Assembly: GCF_001613305.1 (NCBI RefSeq)
Contig: NZ_BDCC01000076.1
Location: 1-62,947 of the forward strand
Direction of reading: 5' to 3'
DNA: 62,947 nt
DNA from: Nocardia vaccinii NBRC 15922
Lineage (GTDB): Bacteria; Actinomycetota; Actinomycetes; Mycobacteriales; Mycobacteriaceae
The notes under the pieces: model-generated
The model's database searches: none
What the model was told of the DNA's origin: nothing
Seen by the model: the letters and a program-made list of their open reading frames with translations, nothing else
Shown: positions 43,778 to 52,217 of the stretch, in pieces
How positions within the stretch are numbered: the stretch's first letter is position 1
Layout: the number at the start of each line of letters is the position of its first letter
Program-made: the position numbers and the translations under genes

Positions 43778-43789
43778 TTCGGTGCCGAA
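43778..43789. promoter_or_regulatory. Palindrome upstream of MarR gene
   Basis: TTCGG-TG-CCGAA, a 12-bp palindrome between the divergent isochorismatase fragment and the MarR gene. It could be a MarR operator but is short and may be chance. Confidence 0.35.
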
Positions 43790-43844
43790 CAATGCAGCCA
43801 GAAACTGTTCTCTGTCGAAATGGATTGTTCGGATATGATGTGTC

Positions 43845-44294
43845 GTGCGCACCCAACCGGACGATGCGGAACGCTTCCTGCGCCGCACCACCTTCCTGAC
43901 CGCGGTCGTCGGCCGGGCGGCTACCGACGTACAGACCAAAGAGCTCGCCGCACTGGGTCTTTCGACCAAGGCGCACGGCGTCCTGACCATGCTGCGCCGG
44001 TACGGCCCGCTCGCCCAGAACGAGTTGAGCCGCACCATGAACGCCGCCGCCAGCACCGTGGTGACCCTGGTGGACGGCCTCGAACGGGCCGGTTATGTGA
44101 CCCGCCGAGGCGATCCCGGCGACCGCCGCCGCAACGCGGTCGAAATCACCGACTCGGGCCGCGAAATCGCCGCGCGCGCAGACGAACTCGCCGACGAGCT
44201 GGAGGATCGATTCCTCGCTCCGCTGACGCCGGACGAACGCGAAACTCTCCGCGCTCTACTCCAGCGCCTCTGGACCCCACCGCAACTACGCTGA
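43845..44294 (+). CDS. MarR-family transcriptional regulator
   Basis: A 149-residue MarR-type winged-helix regulator. The recognition helix and wing are AQNELSRTMNAAASTVVTLV and RAGYVTRRGDPGDRRRNAVE. GTG 43845 starts the protein. It is divergent from the isochorismatase relic and may have lost its original target. Confidence 0.9.
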   Translation: MRTQPDDAERFLRRTTFLTAVVGRAATDVQTKELAALGLSTKAHGVLTMLRRYGPLAQNELSRTMNAAASTVVTLVDGLERAGYVTRRGDPGDRRRNAVEITDSGREIAARADELADELEDRFLAPLTPDERETLRALLQRLWTPPQLR

Positions 44295-44320
44295 GCGTCG
44301 CCGGGCAGTACATTATTCAA

Positions 44321-45199
44321 ATGATCACCGTCCCAGCCACTTTCGCTGCACGGTTTCGCACTCCGGAGCAGCGGCGCTGGCTCGCGGACCTACCGGAACT
44401 CATCGAGCGGTATCTGCGGCGATGGGAGCTGCGGCTCGACGGGGAGCCGATGCACGGGTACTCCGGGCTCGTGGCGCCGGTGCTGTCCGCTGGACGCGCG
44501 GCCGTCCTGAAGGTCTCGTGGCCGCATGTCGAGGCGCAGGACGAAGCATTGGCGCTGGCAACCTGGCGGGGCGCGGGAGCGGTCGAACTGCTCGATCACG
44601 ACGATGCGGATTTCGTGCTGCTGCTCGAGCGTCTCGACTCGAATCGGGATCTGACTCGCGAACCCATCGACGACGCGATATCCGTCGCGGGTGGGCTACT
44701 GCGGCGACTGAGCGTTCCCGCGCCGACGGTTCGGCGTTCGCTCGCCGAACAAGCCGAGCGGTGGCGTACGGAGCTGCCCGCCGAGGCCGCGCGTCTGGGC
44801 AATGCCGTCCCCGCCGGGATGATCGACCGCGCCGTGGACCTGTGTCGCGATATGCGGCCCGGGGCATTGCTGATCAACGAGGACCTGCACTACCTCAACG
44901 TGTTGCGCGGCACTCGGGAACCCTGGCTGGTGATCGATCCGAAAGTACTCACCGGCGATCCCGAATTCTGCGTTATCCCGTTGTTGCGCAACCGTTTCGA
45001 TGAAATGAATGGGCCGGCCGCAATCCGCCGACGTCTGGCCGCCGTGGTGGACGCCGCCGAACTCGATCCGGAGCGGGCCGCGGCGTGGACCTTCATCCGA
45101 GCCATCGATGACTGGTTGTACTTCCTGCCCGAGAGTGCACGCGATGCCGAGGCGGCAGCCGAAATCGCCTCTGCCCTCACCGATTACGCTCGACCCTGA
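44321..45199 (+). CDS. APH-family kinase (streptomycin/hydroxyurea phosphotransferase-like)
   Basis: A 292-residue aminoglycoside-phosphotransferase-fold kinase, closest in pattern to APH(6)/hydroxyurea-resistance proteins. LVAPVLSAGRAAVLKVSWPH holds the ATP lysine (Lys64). The catalytic loop reads INEDLHYLN (residues 185-193), where the family has HGDLHxxN: Asp is kept but the His is Asn. IDPK (205-208) and GDPEF follow, ending VIPLLRNR. The usual action is phosphorylation of an antibiotic or sugar-like metabolite. Resistance cannot be assumed. ATG 44321 is the start. Confidence 0.8.
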   Translation: MITVPATFAARFRTPEQRRWLADLPELIERYLRRWELRLDGEPMHGYSGLVAPVLSAGRAAVLKVSWPHVEAQDEALALATWRGAGAVELLDHDDADFVLLLERLDSNRDLTREPIDDAISVAGGLLRRLSVPAPTVRRSLAEQAERWRTELPAEAARLGNAVPAGMIDRAVDLCRDMRPGALLINEDLHYLNVLRGTREPWLVIDPKVLTGDPEFCVIPLLRNRFDEMNGPAAIRRRLAAVVDAAELDPERAAAWTFIRAIDDWLYFLPESARDAEAAAEIASALTDYARP

Positions 45200-45201
45200 C
45201 G

Positions 45202-45270
45202 TTGCCCGACGAGATCGCCAGAGCGGTCACGTTTCTCGCGTTCGATGCGACCTCTACCACCGGCAAACCT
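45202..45270 (+). pseudogene. Short-chain dehydrogenase C-terminal remnant
   Basis: The 23-codon frame right after the kinase stop reads LPDEIARAVTFLAFDATSTT and ends GKPF. This matches the C-terminal PDEIA-AVTFLASD-S-TTG signature of SDR enzymes. There is no start or upstream part. It is the leftover of an SDR gene, overlapping the 3' end of the convergent oxidoreductase gene. Confidence 0.6.
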
Positions 45271-45272
45271 TT

Positions 45273-46220
45273 TCAGAAGGTAAGCACGATCCGGCCGCGC
45301 ACCCCTCCGGCTTCCAGCATGCGATGCGCGGCAGCGGCCTCCGTCGCCGGGAACGTTTGGGCCACACGCAGAGTCAGCACCCCATCGGAGGCGAGGCGGC
45401 TCAGTTCCGTGAGCGTGGCCGAGTCGTGGACGCGGTCCGTGACCATGATGTAATCCACGCCTATACCGCGCTCCGACTCGACGGCTCCGTTCAACCGGGG
45501 CGGTCGCAGCGCGACATAGGATCCGTTGTCGCGGATGGCGGGCAGCGCCGCGCCGCCCTGCAACGCGCAGTCGATCAGGCCGTCGACACCGCCGGGTACC
45601 CGCTCGCGGACGCGGCGAGCGAAATCGTCGCCCCGCGCGAGGACGACATCGGCACCGAGGTCGGCGACCAGTTGTTCGTCCCGGGGTGCGGCGTCGGCGA
45701 GCACGGTGAGCCCACGATGCTCGGCCAACTGGATCACATACCCGCCGACCGCTCCCGCCGCACCGGTCACCGCGATCGTCCCGCCCGGGCCGGTGGCGCA
45801 GGCATCGAGGGCGAGGGCGGCGGTGAGCCCGTTCATCGGCAACGTCGCGGCCGCGACGGCATCGGTTCCCGAGGGCATCGACGCCACCGAATCTTGGGAA
45901 ACCACAATACGTTCCGCGTACGCACCACCCCCTTCCAACACAGGTTTGGTGATCGCGACGACCCGGTCCCCGATGCGCCACCGCGAACCCGGACCCACCT
46001 CGTCGATCACACCGGCCGCATCCCATCCCGGCACATACGGCGGCATCACCTCGCGATACCGATCGTGTGCCGCCCCACTCCTGGTCACCAGGTCGGATGG
46101 ATTCACCGTCGCAGCGGCAACCCGAATCCGAACCTGCCCCTCCCCCGCATGCGGCTCGGGCACCTGCACCGCCCGCAGCACTTCCGGTCCCCCGGGCTCG
46201 TCGAAACCGATAGCCAGCAT
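45273..46220 (-). CDS. Quinone-oxidoreductase-like MDR enzyme
   Basis: A 315-residue zinc-free medium-chain dehydrogenase/reductase of the quinone oxidoreductase (NADPH) group. Motifs: AATVNPSDLVTRSG (substrate region), GWDAAGVIDEVG, and the NADPH loop VTGAAGAVGGYVIQLAE. ATG 46220 has a strong AGGAGTGGTG site. It begins 1 bp from the stop of a transposase fragment. Confidence 0.9.
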   Translation of the reverse strand: MLAIGFDEPGGPEVLRAVQVPEPHAGEGQVRIRVAAATVNPSDLVTRSGAAHDRYREVMPPYVPGWDAAGVIDEVGPGSRWRIGDRVVAITKPVLEGGGAYAERIVVSQDSVASMPSGTDAVAAATLPMNGLTAALALDACATGPGGTIAVTGAAGAVGGYVIQLAEHRGLTVLADAAPRDEQLVADLGADVVLARGDDFARRVRERVPGGVDGLIDCALQGGAALPAIRDNGSYVALRPPRLNGAVESERGIGVDYIMVTDRVHDSATLTELSRLASDGVLTLRVAQTFPATEAAAAHRMLEAGGVRGRIVLTF

Positions 46221-46305
46221 CACCACTCCTTTTCCGATTCGCACCGAACAACCACGACCGGCCCCGCCGGTGTTCCCGGCTGCCGCTGTTCGCGATCCGC
46301 GCCGA

Positions 46306-46498
46306 CCGATGCACCCGCCTCCAGCTCGCACGCGCCCTCCGACACCGTCGCCTCACACACCCAGGCAGCCCGCGCCACCGCCCGGCCCCCACCACGAACC
46401 AGCATCCGCGCCTCGGCGCCCAGCACGAGCCGACGCTGCCGCTCATCCAGATGCGACAGCAACGCCTCGAACTTCGCCGCCAGGCCCGCCACAGTCAC
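46306..46498 (-). mobile_element. ISAzo13-family transposase N-terminal fragment
   Basis: A frame from GTG 46498 reads VTVAGLAAKFEALLSHLDER, then QRRLVLGAEARMLVRGGGRA and ARAAWVCEATVSEGACELEA, which is the N-terminal part of ISAzo13-type (DUF746-like) transposases. After about 63 residues the match stops; the frame continues with unrelated sequence to 46220. Full-length members are several hundred residues. No terminal inverted repeats were found, so this is a relic. Confidence 0.7.
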
Positions 46499-46641
46499 CT
46501 CGAAAACACCTGTACCACAATACTTTTCGAAATCCTGGGACGTTACGCCTGGTTTCGCGACTGGCCCTGACTGCGCGGCATTGCATCCAGCCCAGGACCT
46601 GCGCACAACCAGATCCGGCGCACCCGCGATACGCAGTCACC

Positions 46642-46669
46642 GACAATAAAAATTGTCTTGACAAATTTT
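46642..46669. promoter_or_regulatory. ArsR operator candidate with three GACAA half-sites
   Basis: GACAAT-AAAA-ATTGTC (46642-46657) is a perfect palindrome, followed by GACAAATTTT (46660-46669), a further half-site nearly symmetric to the preceding ATTGTC. It lies 23 bp upstream of the ArsR start in an AT-rich promoter region. It fits an autoregulated ArsR operator that overlaps the promoter. Confidence 0.65.
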
Positions 46670-46692
46670 CCTGCTAGCGAAAGACTTGTGCC

Positions 46693-47310
46693 GTGCTGGA
46701 TGTCGCTGTGATCGAAGAACCCGCTGCGGCCGAGGCGTCCTTGGACCCGATCCGGTCCCGGATCCTCGCCGCCCTGGTCGAGCCGGGCTCGGCCGCGATG
46801 CTGGCAGGGCGACTGGGGCTGCCGCGGCAGAAGATCAATTACCATCTCAAGGAGTTGGAGCGGCACGGGCTCGTCGAACTGGTGGAGGAACGCCGCAAGG
46901 GCAATGTCACCGAGCGGGTCTATGGTGCTACGGCAGCGTCCTACGTGATCTCGCCCAGCGCGCTGAGTGCCGTCAGCCCGGATCCGGCACGGTTACCCGA
47001 TCAGTTGTCGGCGCGATGGCTGCTAGCGCTGGGGTCGCGGTTGGTGCAGGAGGTCGGGGCGCTGCTGACCGGGGCGGCCCGGACGCAGCGGCGGGTCGCG
47101 AGCTTCGGCATCGATGCGCAGGTGCGATTCGCCTCCGCGGCTGATCGGGCGGCATTCACCGAGGAGCTCACCCAGGCGGTGACGACTCTCGTCAGCCGCT
47201 ACCACGATGAATTCACGCCCCGCGGCCGCAACCACCGGGTGATCGTCGGCATGCATCAGGTTCCCGACCGGGCCCCTGACACCGCAACCGGAGCAGGGCA
47301 GGAGAACTGA
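46693..47310 (+). CDS. ArsR-family winged-helix regulator
   Basis: A 205-residue ArsR/SmtB-type regulator with LDPIRSRILAALVEPGSAAM and the recognition helix AGRLGLPRQKINYHLKELER. It lacks the canonical metal cysteines. The C-terminal half is extra, likely for dimerisation or ligand. GTG 46693. It is first in a three-gene unit with an SRPBCC protein (2 bp after its stop) and a DHFR-like reductase. Confidence 0.88.
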   Translation: MLDVAVIEEPAAAEASLDPIRSRILAALVEPGSAAMLAGRLGLPRQKINYHLKELERHGLVELVEERRKGNVTERVYGATAASYVISPSALSAVSPDPARLPDQLSARWLLALGSRLVQEVGALLTGAARTQRRVASFGIDAQVRFASAADRAAFTEELTQAVTTLVSRYHDEFTPRGRNHRVIVGMHQVPDRAPDTATGAGQEN

Positions 47311-47312
47311 GA

Positions 47313-48047
47313 ATGAGTCACCCCTTCGAGATGGAGTTCGAGGCCACCCTGCCCGTCGACCCGGAACAGGTCTGGGAGGCGATCGCGACCGGCGCGGGAG
47401 TCGACTCCTGGTTCATGGGGCACAACGAGATCGAGGGCTGCGAGGGAGGCGTCTCCGCCATGACGATCGGCGGTCGGCGGGAAGCTGCGGTGATCACCGC
47501 CTACGAGGCGGGCAAGCGCTTCGCCACGCGGACCGGTGCCGACGAGGATGGCCGGTTCATGGCCTTCGAGTACCTGATCGAGGGACGCGAAGGCGGTAGC
47601 ACCGTGCTGCGCGTGGTCCACAGCGGAGTGCTCGGCGACGACTGGCAGGACGAATATGATGCACTGCGCCGCGGCTGGCCCTTCCATCTGAACACGCTGC
47701 GCGAGTACCTCACCTACTTCCCGGGCCGGATCGGTGTCCCCGTATTCGCCGTTGCGACAGGGTCCTGCGGTCGGGAAATGCGGGCACGGCTCACCCGAGC
47801 GCTCGCGCTGCCGACGCCGATTGCCGTGGGCGCGCATGTGCATGCCGAACCACTCGGCCTTGCACCGCTCGACGGCGAGATCGCGTGGGCCGACGACGAG
47901 CGGTTCGAGATCCGCACGGCCGACGGGCTCTACACATTCCACCACGCTCCCACCGGACTGTCTGTGATGTTCCATCACCTTTTCGGCCCCGACACCACCG
48001 GGGCAGAGGCGGCCTGGCAGCACTGGCTCACCGAACTGCTCGGCTGA
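47313..48047 (+). CDS. SRPBCC / AHSA1-like protein
   Basis: A 244-residue START-fold (SRPBCC) protein. FEATLPVDPEQVWEAIATGA begins the domain and EGGSTVLRVVHSGVLGDDWQ is typical of activator-of-Hsp90-ATPase-like (AHSA1) proteins. A C-terminal half of unknown nature follows. ATG 47313 is 2 bp after the ArsR stop, so the two are coupled. ArsR-SRPBCC pairs are a common actinobacterial unit. Confidence 0.85.
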   Translation: MSHPFEMEFEATLPVDPEQVWEAIATGAGVDSWFMGHNEIEGCEGGVSAMTIGGRREAAVITAYEAGKRFATRTGADEDGRFMAFEYLIEGREGGSTVLRVVHSGVLGDDWQDEYDALRRGWPFHLNTLREYLTYFPGRIGVPVFAVATGSCGREMRARLTRALALPTPIAVGAHVHAEPLGLAPLDGEIAWADDERFEIRTADGLYTFHHAPTGLSVMFHHLFGPDTTGAEAAWQHWLTELLG

Positions 48048-48100
48048 TCCGACCGAGTGTTGCGAACCATCAACCCACACAACCGATATCAAGGATAAAC

Positions 48101-48673
48101 ATGCGCACTCTGATCAGCTCCGCCTTCATTTCCCTCGACGGTGTCGTGGAGGGCCCAGGCGGCGAGCCCGGCTACCGCAACTCCGGCTGGACCTTCAAGG
48201 ACATCGAATTCGTTGCCGACGCCTACGAGATCAAGGGCCGCGAGCAGCAGGAATCCACGGCGATCCTGCTGGGGCGGGTCAGCTATGCGGCGTTCAGCCC
48301 GGTCTGGCCGGACATGGCGGAGTTCACCGGGTACAAGGCAATGCCGAAGTACGTTGTCTCCACTACCCTCACCGACGCCGACCTGGTGTCCAACTGGGGC
48401 GAGACCACCATCCTGCGCTCCATCGACGATGTCGCCGCGCTGAAGGAGACCGAGGGCGGCCCGATCATCATCCACGGCAGCGTCTCCCTGAACCGCAGCC
48501 TCTCGGATGCGGGCCTGATCGACCGCTACCACCTGCTGATCTTCCCGCTGCTGCTGGGCGCGGGTAAGCGGCTGTTCTCCGAGTCGGACAAGGACGCCCA
48601 GAAGCTGAAGCTGGTCGAGTCGGCGGTGTACTCCAACGGGATTCAGAAGAACATCGTCGACGTCGTGCGCTGA
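48101..48673 (+). CDS. Dihydrofolate-reductase-family protein (RibD C-terminal-like)
   Basis: A 190-residue protein of the DHFR-fold RibD C-terminal group. It starts MRTLISSAFISLDGVVEGPG, with ILLGRVSYAAFSPVWP, IIIHGSVSLNRSLSDAGLID and FPLLLGAGKRLF. Such proteins bind NADPH, but few have known substrates. ATG 48101 lies 53 bp after the SRPBCC gene, probably still in the same operon. Confidence 0.88.
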   Translation: MRTLISSAFISLDGVVEGPGGEPGYRNSGWTFKDIEFVADAYEIKGREQQESTAILLGRVSYAAFSPVWPDMAEFTGYKAMPKYVVSTTLTDADLVSNWGETTILRSIDDVAALKETEGGPIIIHGSVSLNRSLSDAGLIDRYHLLIFPLLLGAGKRLFSESDKDAQKLKLVESAVYSNGIQKNIVDVVR

Positions 48674-48922
48674 CGTCCACAGCCTCGGCGGATCTTTCAC
48701 CGCCACGTAGGCCCGGTGCCCGACGGAAGGGGCCAGCCAGGGCGCAGAGCCGATCTGTCAGCCCCTATTGCACGATCTCGCCAACGAAAACTCCTCGCTG
48801 GCAGCGACATCCACGGCCCGGCAGGGCATCCACGCCGAGAGGACGGTTGTCGACGCAGATGCGTGCCTCACGGCGTCGTGAACACCATCTGCCTGCGACA
48901 ACCGGCGGGCCCGGTTCGCGGT

Positions 48923-50419
48923 TCAGTGTTCGCAGAGGGAGAATTCCCGTTCGTAGATTTCTTCGTTGTGGGTGTCCGCGAAGAACTTTCGTTCGTGCAT
49001 CAGTTGATCGCGGTAGTCCTTCGCTTCGGCGAGGGTCATGGTTGTGGTCGGGGCCCAGGGTTGTTGGGGTGGAACGTCGGACGTCGACGGGATGCGAGTG
49101 CCAGGGTCGACCAGGAAGAAGGCCAGAATTTTACGGTGGCCCGGACGGCTGGGATCGGCCAGGCGGAAGGGGGCGACGCGGTGTTGGAGGATGTTCGGGA
49201 AGGCCAGGCAGCGGCCCGCGGGGGTGGCTGCGGAGCCCAGGACCTGAGCCAGCGGCTCCTCGTCCGCCAGGCCGTAGACCTCTTCCACGCCGGTGTAGTC
49301 GCTCTGCTCGTATTCGGGTTCCTCCAATGCGGCACGGAAACCGAGCCGGCTGTCGGTGATGTTCTCGCTGTCCCAGTAGTAGATCGCGGTCGAGACGATG
49401 CGTTCGTTCATCATCGCCTCGACATGCCATGTGCCGCCGGCATATTCGGGATTGTCGGGGGTGAGGTGGATATTGGCCAGCTTGACGATGACCTGTAGCC
49501 GACGACCGCGCAGATCGACCCGAGCCGAGTCGTTGGGCAGCGGCGGTGCGAGGAAATCGGGGGCGTCCGGCAGGACCGGGTGACGCGTGTCGCGCCAGTC
49601 GCTCAGGGCGTCGTACCAGGCGTTCCGGGCATCCTCGTCGTCACCGGCGGGCTCGGCCGGCTTGTCCGGATCGTCGTCGTACCAGGTGTACGGGTCGACC
49701 TCGATACGCAACGGCCGCGGATGACGCAGATCGGTGAGCACCTTCTCGAACAGCGGTCGCATCCGGGCGAACAGGTCCGGCAGGACAGCATCGAGGTCAC
49801 GATGAGTCACGGGATGGACATTGTCGACGTACGAACGGAACACCACCTCGCCGTCGGCGCCTACATCGAGATCCGTTGGCAGCCACTGGAATTTCTCCGA
49901 ATACGCGTAGCGCGCACCCTCCGTCCCGGGAGCGGGCCACACCGTATCGTCCACGCCGCTCACCCCGCGCACGAGACAGAACAGCGAGGGATGAACCAGA
50001 TCCAGCACCTGACCGTTCGACCCCGGATGCCAGTCCAGCTCGCTGTCGGGCACCTCCTCCAGAACCCGAACAGCTTCCCGTAGCCGGGATCTCAACTCGT
50101 CGTCGATCAACGCATCCGACTGCCACACCCCGTCGACGGCGGACACCTCGATACCGGTTCGTTCATCCCGCAGTTCGGCGTAATACGCCAATTCCGCCAG
50201 CACATAACGGATCTGGGCTTCGGTCAGCCCCTGCTCGGCCGCCTCCGCGGTCCACCGGGCGATGATATCGGCGTCGTTCATCTTGACGAACCATTGTGGC
50301 TTCGAACGGATCTGGGCACTCAGCTGCATCATCTGCAGCTCTCGCAGCGTCCGGGGCGGCGCGACCGCCACCTTGTACGCGTCGAGAAAGGGCAGGGGAA
50401 ATGTCGGCAGGTCTGTCAT
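48923..50419 (-). CDS. DUF4246-family protein
   Basis: A 498-residue protein of DUF4246, a family known mainly from fungi and actinobacteria. Its core resembles 2-oxoglutarate/iron dioxygenases, with candidate metal ligands in GGTWHVEAMMNERIV (His-x-Glu) and FPNILQHRVAPF. N-terminal sequence FPLPFLDAYKVAVAPPRTLR and ELQMMQLSAQIRSKPQWFVK match the family. The activity is unknown. ATG 50419 (MTDLPTF) is chosen. Confidence 0.8.
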   Translation of the reverse strand: MTDLPTFPLPFLDAYKVAVAPPRTLRELQMMQLSAQIRSKPQWFVKMNDADIIARWTAEAAEQGLTEAQIRYVLAELAYYAELRDERTGIEVSAVDGVWQSDALIDDELRSRLREAVRVLEEVPDSELDWHPGSNGQVLDLVHPSLFCLVRGVSGVDDTVWPAPGTEGARYAYSEKFQWLPTDLDVGADGEVVFRSYVDNVHPVTHRDLDAVLPDLFARMRPLFEKVLTDLRHPRPLRIEVDPYTWYDDDPDKPAEPAGDDEDARNAWYDALSDWRDTRHPVLPDAPDFLAPPLPNDSARVDLRGRRLQVIVKLANIHLTPDNPEYAGGTWHVEAMMNERIVSTAIYYWDSENITDSRLGFRAALEEPEYEQSDYTGVEEVYGLADEEPLAQVLGSAATPAGRCLAFPNILQHRVAPFRLADPSRPGHRKILAFFLVDPGTRIPSTSDVPPQQPWAPTTTMTLAEAKDYRDQLMHERKFFADTHNEEIYEREFSLCEH

Positions 50420-50634
50420 TCTCTCGGATCTCTCGCTGAATCGGTGCCGCGCCGAGGGTACGTCAATGGACCGACAACGACCCCGATACCGACATCCGGA
50501 CCGGCCGCCACCAGGGACGAGCGTCGGTCCGCGCCCGCCGGGGACGCCGCGCGCCGCGGATCGTTGCCCGATACGATGGGAATGCACTATTTCCGCTCCG
50601 GTGATCGTTGTTGGGTATGAGGGAGTCCGAGCGG

Positions 50635-51843
50635 ATGGATCGCCGGAACAACAGAATCGGTCGGCGCGGCATCCTGGTCGCGGCCGGGGCGTGGATCGCA
50701 TTGACGGCTACCGCACAGCCGACCCAGGCGGTGATGATCACCCGGGAGGCGCCACCCGGCCCCACGAAGTCCGGGCAACGGGCCGACCTGGCAGAACAGG
50801 CGATCGTGCAGCGTTATGTGCGCCCGCTCTGGGGTGAGCCGCAGGTGCAACTGGGTACCCTCGTCTGGCCCGCTTCGGTGTGGGAGCAACTGTTGCTGGG
50901 GCGATGGTGTTACTGGTGGCAGGCCCATCTGCTCGACTGTGCGGTGGACGCCGCGGTCCGTGCCCGCACCCCCGAACGCATCGCCAGGATCTTCGCCCTC
51001 GCACGCGGCATCCGGGTCCGCAATCTCACCGGCTGGACCAACGGTTACTACGACGACATGTCCTGGCTGATATTGGCGCTCGAACGGGCCGAACGACTGC
51101 TCGGCGTCCGGTTCGGCAAGGCCGTCGGGGACCTGCACAGTGCCCTGTACGCCGGATGGCGGCCGGACATCGGTGCTGTGCCGTGGCGGTCGCACGACAA
51201 CTATTACTCCACCTCCGCGATCGGCCCGACCGGTATCGCGATGGCCCGATCGGGCGAATTATCCCGCGCCGCAGCACTTTCGGACTTCCTACAGGCGCGC
51301 TTGCGCGACCCACGCAGCGGCCTGATCCTCGACGGCGTGCACGAACCCGAAGGCCGCGTGGACCACGCCACGCCGACCTACTGCGAGGGTGCGGCCATCG
51401 GACTGGAAACCGAATTGGCAACGCGCACCGGCGATCCGACTTACCGCAGACGTGCGGCGGAGCTGATCGCGGCGACCGCCGATCGGCTCACGAGCGCCGG
51501 TGTGATCCGGGCGGCCGCCGCGAACGACTCCGGGCTGTTCATGGGCATCCTCGCCAGATATCTCGCCGAAGCCGCGCTCGCCCTCGGCGACACCACCGCC
51601 GCGAATATCGTGCACGCCTCCGCGCGGGCGGCCTGGGAGCATCGCGCCGAGGTGGGCGGCCTGCCCCTGTTCGGGATGGATTGGACCCGCCCGGTCACCG
51701 TGCCGGACCGCCCGGGCACCTTCACCCAGCTCACGCACTCACCGACCGTTCCCACGGCGAATTTGAGCCGCGACCTGTCGGTCCAGCTCAGCGGTTGGAT
51801 GCTGCTCGAGGCAGATCATCGTCTCACCGCGGCCGGCCACTGA
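50635..51843 (+). CDS. Secreted GH76-like glycoside hydrolase
   Basis: A 402-residue exported protein. The N-terminus MDRRNNRIGRRGILVAAGAW has an RR-containing signal region that could be Tat-type, cleaved near residue 32 (QPTQA). The mature part resembles GH76 alpha-1,6-mannanases, with the catalytic Asp pair in NGYYDDMSW (141-142) and ATPTYCEGAAIGLETELATR. Targets could be mannan or lipomannan-like cell-wall glycans, common in mycolic-acid bacteria. ATG 50635 has GGGAG at 10 nt; ATG 50617 is an alternative. Confidence 0.75.
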   Translation: MDRRNNRIGRRGILVAAGAWIALTATAQPTQAVMITREAPPGPTKSGQRADLAEQAIVQRYVRPLWGEPQVQLGTLVWPASVWEQLLLGRWCYWWQAHLLDCAVDAAVRARTPERIARIFALARGIRVRNLTGWTNGYYDDMSWLILALERAERLLGVRFGKAVGDLHSALYAGWRPDIGAVPWRSHDNYYSTSAIGPTGIAMARSGELSRAAALSDFLQARLRDPRSGLILDGVHEPEGRVDHATPTYCEGAAIGLETELATRTGDPTYRRRAAELIAATADRLTSAGVIRAAAANDSGLFMGILARYLAEAALALGDTTAANIVHASARAAWEHRAEVGGLPLFGMDWTRPVTVPDRPGTFTQLTHSPTVPTANLSRDLSVQLSGWMLLEADHRLTAAGH

Positions 51844-52217
51844 GGCGGGCGCGCGCCGGACGGTCACCACTGCGGTGGACACCGACGAATTCGGCCGCGC
51901 CGGGCGAAATCCGCCGCTCGGAGCCCGCTGTGAACGTGTTAATTAATGTAAACCGTCCGAGAAGGCGCAGTTTCCAATCCATCACCGGTTGTCGAACGAG
52001 GCGGGGGCGCGGCCCCGGATTTCCGGGATTCGGGGGCGTCGGGCCTGTTCACCGGTGAGCGGTGACGAGGATCACCACGGTCCGTAGTGACCGGTAGGTT
52101 GCGGCGGCCTCACAGCGCACAGGCGGGCGGGATGGGGTGTGAGAGATCTGTTTTACCTGCTCCGGATGGGTCTTTACAGTCGGATTCGTCAGCCTGCCAT
52201 CCGCTCGAAGGGGCATC
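51844..52217. promoter_or_regulatory. Region upstream of narGHJI
   Basis: About 375 bp without a gene. It contains an AT-rich island at 51934-51952 with TTAATTAA (51939-51946), and an inverted repeat GGTGA-6-TCACC (52061-52076). The narGHJI promoter should be here. No FNR-type or GlnR-type site could be asserted with confidence. Confidence 0.4.

Noticed and set aside
51844..52217. FNR-type or GlnR-type sites before narG
   Set aside because: AT-rich and inverted-repeat sequences exist, but none matches a consensus well enough to claim a regulator.
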